DNA from: Tannerella sp.
GTDB lineage: Bacteria > Bacteroidota > Bacteroidia > Bacteroidales > Tannerellaceae
Assembly (NCBI GenBank): GCA_031285685.1
Contig: JAITVS010000337.1
Span: 1-41,805 of the forward strand
DNA length: 41,805 nt
Direction of reading: 5' to 3'
Positions 35,227 through 41,805 of the stretch are shown here, piece after piece. The position numbers and the translations under genes are program-made. The notes beneath the pieces were generated by a model. It was given only the letters and a program-made list of their open reading frames with translations, had not been told where the DNA came from and did not search any database. Each line of letters opens with the position of its first letter. Position 1 is the stretch's first letter.

Positions 35227-36537
35227 ATGAGTAATACTTCTCTACATAAATCGCAGCAAATGTTCCGGGGAAAACCCATGGTGCGGATGCATACAATGAT
35301 AAAGGCTACGGGACCTGTCTGTAATCTGAACTGTGGCTATTGCTATTATCTAAGCAAAGAACAGTTGCTTAGTACCGACAGTCATTGGCGTATATCAGAC
35401 GAGACACTTGAACGTTTCATAAAACAATACATCGAACAGCAAAATGCGCGTACGGTCGTATTTTCATGGCAGGGAGGAGAGCCTTCGTTGTTGGGATTAG
35501 ATTTTTACAAAAAGGTTGTCGAATTACAAAAGAAATACGCACCGTCTTATGTACGGTGTGAAAACGACCTGCAAACCAATGGCACGCTTTTAGACGATAA
35601 GTGGTGCGAATTCCTCAGGGAACACGACTTCCTGGTCGGTTTAAGTATTGACGGGCCAAAACATCTCCATGATGCATATAGAACCTATAAAGGAGGGAAA
35701 GGATCATTCGATCGCGTTTTGGAGTCGGCCAAATTATTAAATAAACATCAGGTAAAGTTTGCTACACTAACAGTAGTGAATGATATAAATGCCGGACATC
35801 CGCAGGAAGTATATCAATTCCTGAGAGACGAAATCAGGAGTACGCAAATGCAATTTATTCCTATCGTAGAATCCCGGGATTTTCAAACGACAGCTCCTCA
35901 ACATTGGGATTCAGGCAAATTACCGGATGAAAATTCCCAAAGGGTAAATCCCAAACACCCCGACTCGTTTCTTGCGGAATGGTGTGTAGAGCCCACCGAT
36001 TACGGCAATTTTCTGATTAAAATCTTTGACGAATGGTATAAAAATGATTTCGGCAAGATTTACATCCCGTTTTTTGATAGCGCTGTGGAACAATGGATGG
36101 GAAGACCATCACCGCTGTGTATTTTTTCACCGATTTGCGGTAAAGGTTTAGCGATGGAACACAACGGGGATATTTATGCCTGCGACCACTATGTTTATCC
36201 TGAGTACAAACTGGGTAATATCAACAAAACGCCCCTGATTGACATGGCATTGGCGCAGGAACAGGAAAGGTTCGGGTATAGCAAGGATTTCATGTTGCCC
36301 ATGAAATGCAGGGAATGCCGGTACCTGTTCGCCTGTTCCGGTGAATGTCCTAAAAACCGTTTATTAAAAACATCATCAGGAGAATCGGGTCTGAATTACT
36401 TATGCAAAGGCTTGTATAAATATTTCAGCCACATAGATCCATCCATAAGAAAAATAGTAAATAGATTGGGTTATGAGGTCGCGGATGATGTTCCTCCATT
36501 GAGTGAAAATATAAAAGAAAAAGAGGTCCTAAAATAA
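35227..36537 (+). CDS. Anaerobic sulfatase-maturating radical SAM enzyme
   Basis: Converts the catalytic Cys or Ser of type I sulfatases to formylglycine without oxygen, using S-adenosylmethionine and three [4Fe-4S] clusters. The radical-SAM motif CNLNCGYC is at residues 32-39. The GGEPSLLG motif follows near residue 82. The C-terminal SPASM domain is complete: CIFSPICGKG, YACDHYVYPEY and CRECRYLFACSGEC. The length (436) is typical of anSME. It lies 6 bases before a trigger-factor-like gene and upstream of two sulfatases with CTAGR motifs, its expected clients. A truncated second copy lies at 24955. Confidence 0.94.
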   Translation: MSNTSLHKSQQMFRGKPMVRMHTMIKATGPVCNLNCGYCYYLSKEQLLSTDSHWRISDETLERFIKQYIEQQNARTVVFSWQGGEPSLLGLDFYKKVVELQKKYAPSYVRCENDLQTNGTLLDDKWCEFLREHDFLVGLSIDGPKHLHDAYRTYKGGKGSFDRVLESAKLLNKHQVKFATLTVVNDINAGHPQEVYQFLRDEIRSTQMQFIPIVESRDFQTTAPQHWDSGKLPDENSQRVNPKHPDSFLAEWCVEPTDYGNFLIKIFDEWYKNDFGKIYIPFFDSAVEQWMGRPSPLCIFSPICGKGLAMEHNGDIYACDHYVYPEYKLGNINKTPLIDMALAQEQERFGYSKDFMLPMKCRECRYLFACSGECPKNRLLKTSSGESGLNYLCKGLYKYFSHIDPSIRKIVNRLGYEVADDVPPLSENIKEKEVLK

Positions 36538-36543
36538 ATTTAT

Positions 36544-37302
36544 ATGAAAACGATTGTAAATGATCTCGGAAATCATAAGAAAGAGTTGTGTGTCATGGTT
36601 TCATGGGATATGATCAAAGCAGACTATAATGATCTCCTGAAAAGATATGCCGGCTTACCGGTAAAGGGATTTCGTTCGGGAAAAGCCCCGGCAAATACAA
36701 TTGAAACAATATTTAGAAGTCATTTAAAATATGATCTCCTAACAAGGGTTTCTACCCGTTTATGCAGAACTGCATTAAAAGAAATAAATATGGTAGCCGG
36801 CTCACCGATCGAATTGTCCGATAGCAAACTGAAAAAAAACGAAAGCCTTGAATTTAAGGCCTGTTTTATCGAAATGCCCCGGTTCGTATTACCTGAATAC
36901 AAACATCTGAATTTGCAATCGGAAGATACGGAAAACAAACTGGACGAAATATCAGAAAAACTACTGGAACAAACAGATATTTCTTTACCTGATTCATTTA
37001 TAGACAGCGAATTGAAATATTCGGAAATACAGGACAACCCTTTTCCCGATATGGAAAGAAAAGCAGCGGCAGATCGAATTAAACTGATGTTGATTCTAAA
37101 GAAGATCGCTAATCAGGACAATATAGAAATCGATGAGAAAGATATTGAAAAAAGGATAAAAATTATAGCAGAAGAAAATGATGTGACACCGGAAGAACTG
37201 AAAGAATTTTTGATCGCAAATAATGGATTGTCCCGTCTGGCTGATACTTTAACAGCCGAAGCCGTATTGGCTTATATCATTGATATACAAAATCCAGAAT
37301 AG
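36544..37302 (+). CDS. Trigger factor-like chaperone lacking the PPIase domain
   Basis: A 252-residue relative of trigger factor, about 60% of the normal length. The N-terminal ribosome-binding domain is recognisable (about 1-115), including the ribosome-docking signature GFRSGKAP at 42-49 and the AGSPIEL turn. The central FKBP-type PPIase domain is absent: after LPEYKHLNL a short linker leads straight to the substrate-cradling C-terminal helices (about 140-252; LPDSFIDSE, ERKAAADRIKLMLILKKIA, EAVLAYIIDI). A ribosome-associated or free cytoplasmic holdase is likely. It is cotranscribed with the maturase and precedes two sulfatases, so it may serve them in particular. A separate general trigger factor is expected elsewhere in the genome. 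Confidence 0.82.
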   Translation: MKTIVNDLGNHKKELCVMVSWDMIKADYNDLLKRYAGLPVKGFRSGKAPANTIETIFRSHLKYDLLTRVSTRLCRTALKEINMVAGSPIELSDSKLKKNESLEFKACFIEMPRFVLPEYKHLNLQSEDTENKLDEISEKLLEQTDISLPDSFIDSELKYSEIQDNPFPDMERKAAADRIKLMLILKKIANQDNIEIDEKDIEKRIKIIAEENDVTPEELKEFLIANNGLSRLADTLTAEAVLAYIIDIQNPE

Positions 37303-37355
37303 AAACACTTATTTATTCTTTATTTAATTATTTATTAACTTAAAACGGTATAAAA

Positions 37356-39074
37356 ATGACACTTAAAGACAAATTGAAAAGATGTGGTATGGTTGCAGCA
37401 GTAGGAGCCGTTCTGGCGGCCGGCGCCATTGTACCGCAAAAGGCAGATGCACAAAAAAATGCCAAGCCCAATATCCTCGTTATTTTTGGCGATGATATAG
37501 GAACAACCAATGTAAGTGCATACAGTGGAGGGCTTATGGGGTATGAAACACCCAATATTGATAGGTTGGCAAAAGAGGGACTTAAATTTCAGCATTATTA
37601 TGCAGAACAATCCTGTACTGCAGGAAGAGCGGCCTTTTTGACCGGGCAGCACGGTATCCGGACAGGATTAACGAAAGTAGGATTTCCCGGAGCTCCTATG
37701 GGAATGAGTCAGGAAGATCCCTCTATCGGCATATTTATGCAAAGCCTGGGATATGCTACCGGACAGTTCGGTAAAAATCATGTGGGCGACCGCAACGAAT
37801 CTCTTCCAACCGTAAATGGTTTTGACGAATTTTTCGGAAACTTATATCACTTAAACGCGGAAGAAGAACCTGAGCTTCCTGATTATCCGAAAGATCCCGC
37901 CTATCGTGCAAAATTCGGACCGCGCGGCGTATTGGATTGCAAAGCTTCCGATAAGGACGACCCTACAGTAGATCCCCGTTTCGGAAGGATCGGGAAGCAA
38001 ACGGTTAAAGATACGGGACCGCTGACGAAGAAAAGAATGGAGACAATTGATGACGAAACTTCGGCAAGAGCAATTGATTTCATCAAAAGACAGGCAAATG
38101 ATGGTAAACCGTTCTTCTGCTGGTTCAATTCAACCCGTATGCATTTACGCACACATGTAAGAGATTCACATCGCGGAAAATATCAATATGGAGATAGCGA
38201 GTACATCGACGGAATGATTGAGCATGACGCAACGATCGGCGAAATATTAAAAACGCTGGATGATCTGGGTATTACCGAAAATACGATTGTTGTGTATACG
38301 ACCGATAACGGACCTCATATGAACACCTGGCCCGATGGGGCGATGACTCCCTTCCGTTCGGAAAAGAACACCAACTGGGAAGGCGCTTTCAGGGTACCTT
38401 GTTTGGTTCGCTGGCCGGGACATATAGAGCCGGGAACCGTTACTAACGAAATAATGAGCCATAACGACTGGATTCCGACTCTTTGCGCTGCCGCCGGAGA
38501 TGATGCGGTTGTCAGTAAATGTTTAAAAGGTTATACATATAAAGGCAAAACATACAAAGTTCATTTGGACGGCTATAATCAATTACCTTTCTTAACGACA
38601 GTGAAGGGAAGCGCGGCAAATAACAATGGAGTAAAGAGCGCCCGGGACAATTTCTTTTATTCCGATGATGACGGCCTGTTAGTAGCCTACAGAAAAGGTG
38701 CCATGAAATATGTGTATGCAGAGCAACGGTTGCCAGGTACCATGGGACTATGGGCGGAACCATTTACTCAATTGCGTTTACAAAAATTATTTAACCTGAT
38801 GCAGGATCCTTTCGAACGTGCAGACATCACCTCAAACACGTATTGGGATTGGAACTTGACTCAAGTTGGCGCTGCATATGGCACTATGCAGGATGTCTTT
38901 GATTTTGTCGAAACATTTGAAGAGTATCCTCCGCGATCATTCCCTCCGAGCTTTGTACCTTCTAAAATAATGGAACAGGAAAAAACAAAAATCAAAGCAA
39001 AAAGGGCACTCGAAAATTATGAGAAAAAAATGATGCCGCAAGATGGTCAACAGTCCCAATCAAAGAAGAAATAA
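37356..39074 (+). CDS. Type I sulfatase with shared island leader (sulfatase 2)
   Basis: S1-family sulfatase, 572 residues. The maturation motif is SCTAGRAAF, with Cys87; Asp46-Asp47 (FGDDIG) and TTDNGPHMN are calcium-site segments, and the HVGD and RMHLRTH segments provide active-site His/Arg. The leader KLKRCGMVAAVGAVLAAG, ending ADAQ, is nearly that of sulfatases 1 and 3. It resembles sulfatase 1 most, with a 40-residue insert near residue 195 and a longer basic tail. It comes 53 bases after the trigger-factor-like gene and is probably in the same operon. Substrate unknown. Confidence 0.92.
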   Translation: MTLKDKLKRCGMVAAVGAVLAAGAIVPQKADAQKNAKPNILVIFGDDIGTTNVSAYSGGLMGYETPNIDRLAKEGLKFQHYYAEQSCTAGRAAFLTGQHGIRTGLTKVGFPGAPMGMSQEDPSIGIFMQSLGYATGQFGKNHVGDRNESLPTVNGFDEFFGNLYHLNAEEEPELPDYPKDPAYRAKFGPRGVLDCKASDKDDPTVDPRFGRIGKQTVKDTGPLTKKRMETIDDETSARAIDFIKRQANDGKPFFCWFNSTRMHLRTHVRDSHRGKYQYGDSEYIDGMIEHDATIGEILKTLDDLGITENTIVVYTTDNGPHMNTWPDGAMTPFRSEKNTNWEGAFRVPCLVRWPGHIEPGTVTNEIMSHNDWIPTLCAAAGDDAVVSKCLKGYTYKGKTYKVHLDGYNQLPFLTTVKGSAANNNGVKSARDNFFYSDDDGLLVAYRKGAMKYVYAEQRLPGTMGLWAEPFTQLRLQKLFNLMQDPFERADITSNTYWDWNLTQVGAAYGTMQDVFDFVETFEEYPPRSFPPSFVPSKIMEQEKTKIKAKRALENYEKKMMPQDGQQSQSKKK

Positions 39075-39094
39075 TATAGTAGCAGACCTGATCT

Positions 39095-39131
39095 ATACTT
39101 ACCCTATACACATAAAGTATAGGGTAAGTAT
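39095..39131 (+). terminator. Perfect hairpin between sulfatases 2 and 3
   Basis: ATACTTACCCTATAC (39095-39109) and GTATAGGGTAAGTAT (39117-39131) form a perfect 15-base stem with a seven-base loop. No T run follows, so it could be a partial terminator or an mRNA-stabilising end. Confidence 0.6.
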
Positions 39132-39169
39132 CAATAGAAATAAACATATTCATTAAAAAATAAAGAGTT

Positions 39170-40768
39170 ATGGGAATCAAAGAAAAACTAAGAAATTGTG
39201 GTAAGGTTGCTGCCATAGGAGCAATACTTGCTGCCGGCGCCATCATTCAGCCATCTGAAGCGCAGGCACAGAAAAGTCCTACGCAAAAGCCAAACATCAT
39301 TGTTATTATGACAGATGATGTCGGGTATGGAGATTTAGGAAGTTATGGTGGAGGTATAATGCGTGGCGCTCCCACTCCAAACCTCGACCGTATGGCGGCC
39401 GAAGGTATGAGATTTACAAATTACTATGGACAGGCCAGCTGTACGGCGGGCAGAGCCTCCTTCATTACCGGACGGATTCCGATCCGTACTTCCATGTCCT
39501 CGGTGTTGGCCCCCGGAGATCCTAACGGATTGAAAAAGGAGACTCCGACGATAGCCCAGGCTATGAAAAATGTAGGATATAAAACGGTACAATTAGGAAA
39601 ATGGCATTTGGGTGACAAGGAAGAAAATTTCCCGACATCCATCGGCTTTGATGAAATGTACCACATGACACCCTACTATGCCGGCGTTTATGCATATGAA
39701 GACCCGGAATTACATCCGAATTTTCCAAGAAACGATGCTGCTTTCATGAAAGAATGGCGGGCATTAGCCGTTCTCTCTGAATTTAAGGGCGTTGCAGGTA
39801 AAAAGGCAGAGGTTACGGTTGAGAACTTCAATTATGGAAATCTGAAAACCGGGGATGACAACATGCGGGCTACTGCAATCGATTGGATTAAGAAGAATGC
39901 GAAATCGGATCAACCCTTTTTTATGTACCTGAACTTTCTGAAAGTACACAACCCGAATAATCCTTCCGACCGTTGGAAGGGCAAAGCTCCCGGAGGTATG
40001 CCTTATCAGGACGCCTTAATGGAAATGGACGACAATAGCGGACAAATTATTCAGGCGATACGTGATTTGGGCCTTTCCGAAAATACCTTAATTATATGGA
40101 CAACTGACAATGGAGCATGGATTGACGCGTGGCCTGATGCGGGCTATACTCCATTTCGAGGCACGAAGGGAACACCTTTTGAAGGTGGTTTTCGCTGTCC
40201 TGCCATTGCCTGGTGGCCGGGGCATATTCCGGCAGGCTCGGTCGCTCACGACATGATGTTTCACATGGATTGGTGGCCAACCTTTGTAAAAATAGCAGGT
40301 GGTGAAGCGCCTCCGTATTATTGGAAAGATAATAATGGAAAGAAAATTATTTTCGACGGTATAGATAACAGTGACCTGATATTAGGAAAAGGCCCGGGTA
40401 AACGTGACTTTTTTGCTTTCTTTAATGATCAAAAATTCGGAGCGATCCGTTATACTAACCTGAAAATGGTTTTTACAGCTAAAGATACGTGGTTAGGCCC
40501 TGAGCTTGACTTAAACCCTCCGGCTATTTATGATTTGTGGCAGGATCCGGGAGAAAATTATGACTTGATTTTTAATGGAGCAGCTCCAACCCGGGGTGAG
40601 TTAAAATCATCTCCGGGACGTTATTCCGGACAGGACAATGCATGGATGGCGATTAAGATGAATCCGCCATTGATAAAATTTCTGGAAGAATTCAGGGAAT
40701 ATCCCAATATACCCTATCAACCTTGGGGCATGGGGTTAACAAAAGTGATTCCTGAAGATTTCAAATAA
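39170..40768 (+). CDS. Type I sulfatase with shared island leader (sulfatase 3)
   Basis: S1-family sulfatase, 532 residues, more distant from the other two. The motif is SCTAGRASF with Cys91. The start of the mature domain, TDDVGYGDLGSYGG, is of the common arylsulfatase type; GKWHLGD and TTDNGAWID are further active-site segments. Despite the different catalytic domain, the leader KLRNCGKVAAIGAILAAG and the AQAQ cleavage site match the other two. It follows a hairpin and is closed by another, so it may be expressed at a different level. Substrate unknown. Confidence 0.92.
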   Translation: MGIKEKLRNCGKVAAIGAILAAGAIIQPSEAQAQKSPTQKPNIIVIMTDDVGYGDLGSYGGGIMRGAPTPNLDRMAAEGMRFTNYYGQASCTAGRASFITGRIPIRTSMSSVLAPGDPNGLKKETPTIAQAMKNVGYKTVQLGKWHLGDKEENFPTSIGFDEMYHMTPYYAGVYAYEDPELHPNFPRNDAAFMKEWRALAVLSEFKGVAGKKAEVTVENFNYGNLKTGDDNMRATAIDWIKKNAKSDQPFFMYLNFLKVHNPNNPSDRWKGKAPGGMPYQDALMEMDDNSGQIIQAIRDLGLSENTLIIWTTDNGAWIDAWPDAGYTPFRGTKGTPFEGGFRCPAIAWWPGHIPAGSVAHDMMFHMDWWPTFVKIAGGEAPPYYWKDNNGKKIIFDGIDNSDLILGKGPGKRDFFAFFNDQKFGAIRYTNLKMVFTAKDTWLGPELDLNPPAIYDLWQDPGENYDLIFNGAAPTRGELKSSPGRYSGQDNAWMAIKMNPPLIKFLEEFREYPNIPYQPWGMGLTKVIPEDFK

Positions 40769-40778
40769 CGCATAATTT

Positions 40779-40806
40779 ATCGGGTAATACTTTTGTGTTG
40801 CCCGAT
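40779..40806 (+). terminator. Hairpin after sulfatase 3
   Basis: ATCGGGTAA (40779-40787) pairs with TTGCCCGAT (40798-40806), extendable by a few bases, followed by T-rich sequence (TTATTATTTATTTT). Confidence 0.6.
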
Positions 40807-40842
40807 ATTATTATTTATTTTGCATAATATAATACTTGAGCA

Positions 40843-41703
40843 ATGAAAACAAATCTATCAATTATTCCAATCGCATTTATTTTATTATTCACCGGATGTG
40901 ATCCGGGTATTAAGCCAGACAACAAGGTGGTGGACAACAAGGTGACAAAAGATCCGTTGCCTTCATGGAATAATACGAATAATAAACAAATGATTCTCGA
41001 CTTTGTGGCGAAAGTGACAGACTCCTCAGGTAAAGATTTCGTACCGGAAAAAGACCGGATAGCAGTATTCGACAACGATGGTACTTTATGGTGCGAACAA
41101 CCCCTTTATTTTGAGTTTGTCTATTCTTTCAATGTAATGAAAGATATTATACCGAAACATCCTGAATTATTAAAAAAACCTGAAATAAAAGCGTTGGCCG
41201 AGGGAGACAAAATGACTTTCCTGAAATCAGGGGAAAAGGGATTACTGGAAGTATTCGCATTAAGCCATACAATGCAGGATATCGACAAATTCCGAGAAAC
41301 AGCAAAGAATTGGTTAGATACCGCTACACATGAGAAATTCAAAAAAAAATATGTTGAATTGACCTATAAACCGATGGTGGAACTTTTAGAATATTTGCGC
41401 GCCAACGACTTTACAACTTACATCGTATCAGGAGGATCGAGCATGTTTATTCGTAATTTCAGTGACGAGGCTTATGGAATCCCTTCGGGACAAGTGATAG
41501 GAAGCATGTTGAAGGCGGAGTTTGTTCAGAAAGACAGTACTTTCCAGATTAAGCTTTTGCCGGATGTTTTTCATATCGACGACAATGTCGGAAAACCAGT
41601 AGGAATTTATCAGTTCATCGGAAAAAAACCGATTCTGGCATTCGGCAATTCGGACGGTGATTTACAGATGCTGCAATGGACTACAACTGCATATTCCGTT
41701 TAA
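40843..41703 (+). CDS. HAD-type phosphatase-like lipoprotein, C-terminus lost
   Basis: A secreted haloacid-dehalogenase-superfamily protein. The signal sequence ends in lipobox FTGC (Cys19). All four HAD motifs are present: FDNDGTLW (nucleophile Asp), VSGGSS, the Lys of VGKPVGI, and GNSDGDLQML. Proteins of this lipoprotein group normally continue for about 40-50 residues after motif IV (region following LQWTT). Here the frame ends after TTAYSV, where the TAA is formed at the junction with repetitive, GC-rich DNA that looks like an insertion-element end. Probably a phosphatase with role unknown, last gene of the sulfatase island, now truncated and perhaps inactive. A 15-base tandem repeat doubles the DNKV segment near residue 28. 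Confidence 0.8.
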   Translation: MKTNLSIIPIAFILLFTGCDPGIKPDNKVVDNKVTKDPLPSWNNTNNKQMILDFVAKVTDSSGKDFVPEKDRIAVFDNDGTLWCEQPLYFEFVYSFNVMKDIIPKHPELLKKPEIKALAEGDKMTFLKSGEKGLLEVFALSHTMQDIDKFRETAKNWLDTATHEKFKKKYVELTYKPMVELLEYLRANDFTTYIVSGGSSMFIRNFSDEAYGIPSGQVIGSMLKAEFVQKDSTFQIKLLPDVFHIDDNVGKPVGIYQFIGKKPILAFGNSDGDLQMLQWTTTAYSV

Positions 41704-41805
41704 GCTGACCCCCATTCCGGGTCAAGCTGACCCCTCCAATCCCGGAGGGCAAATCGAAGGTCATTTCTTTTTTGATTTATCAAAAAAGACAAGTACAAAA
41801 TTATC
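41695..41805. mobile_element. Probable insertion-element end (IS21-like) at the right edge
   Basis: Directly after the broken HAD gene comes AAGCTGACCCC repeated at 41702-41712 and 41724-41734 (22-base period), then AATCCCGGAGGG and a perfect hairpin with arms CTTTTTTGAT (41767-41776) and ATCAAAAAAG (41779-41788). Multiple short direct repeats of this kind near a terminus are typical of IS21-family elements. No transposase is visible in the window, so the family call is tentative and the exact junction is not certain. Confidence 0.5.

Overview
The window looks like a chromosomal stretch of a strictly or mostly anaerobic Bacteroidota, order Bacteroidales. Several genes are preceded by the phylum-specific promoter pattern TTTG, 19-20 bases, TAnnTTTG. 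The gene content agrees: a truncated hybrid two-component sensor, a DUF3078 gene divergent from pyrG/yidC, a full rnfBCDGEA operon behind a SoxR-reducing RseC-type gene, and a Bat (aerotolerance-type) cluster. No tRNA, rRNA, CRISPR array or phage genes were seen. Both edges look like the ends of insertion elements, and each interrupts a gene. The window may therefore be a whole contig broken at repeats.

Layout. (1) 1-5.7 kb: the remains of an arabinan-use locus, with a hybrid two-component sensor cut off after its beta-propeller (minus strand), divergent from a GH43 lipoprotein and a GH51 arabinofuranosidase. (2) 5.9-13.8 kb: housekeeping and accessory genes: an NlpC/P60 lipoprotein, serS, an AT-rich DJ-1/PfpI gene, an AlbA_2 protein, kdsB, and yidC-pyrG on the minus strand. 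(3) 14.0-22.4 kb: a DUF3078 outer-membrane protein, then the Rnf ferredoxin:NAD+ oxidoreductase operon and galE, closed by a strong terminator. RnfG has an unusual tail with three extra flavinylation-like motifs. (4) 22.4-23.4 kb: about 1 kb of AT-rich DNA with no convincing gene. (5) 23.4-26.7 kb: two copies of a lipoprotein/beta-barrel gene pair, separated by a shrunken, cysteine-stripped relic of an anaerobic sulfatase-maturating enzyme. (6) 26.8-41.7 kb: a sulfatase island, all on the plus strand. It holds one sulfatase, then MoxR, DUF58, a split DUF4381 protein, two VWA proteins, a short ORF, BatD, the intact anaerobic sulfatase-maturating enzyme, a trigger factor lacking its PPIase domain, two more sulfatases and a truncated HAD-type lipoprotein.

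The sulfatase island is the most promising candidate for an undescribed system. All three sulfatases carry the CTAGR formylglycine motif and an almost identical N-terminal leader with an invariant Cys-Gly. The maturase and the reduced trigger factor are six bases apart and directly precede two of the sulfatases, and the MoxR/VWA/BatD genes run into them with short gaps. I infer that the small chaperone holds nascent, leader-bearing sulfatases for the maturase before export, and that the MoxR/VWA/BatD assembly acts on the same proteins at the membrane. The neighbourhood, motifs and leader conservation are visible in the sequence; the functional coupling is inference.

Two breaks sit inside the Bat cluster: a one-base frameshift at an eight-A run in DUF4381, and an in-frame amber codon within a TPR of the second VWA protein. 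They could be decay, recoding, or sequence errors.
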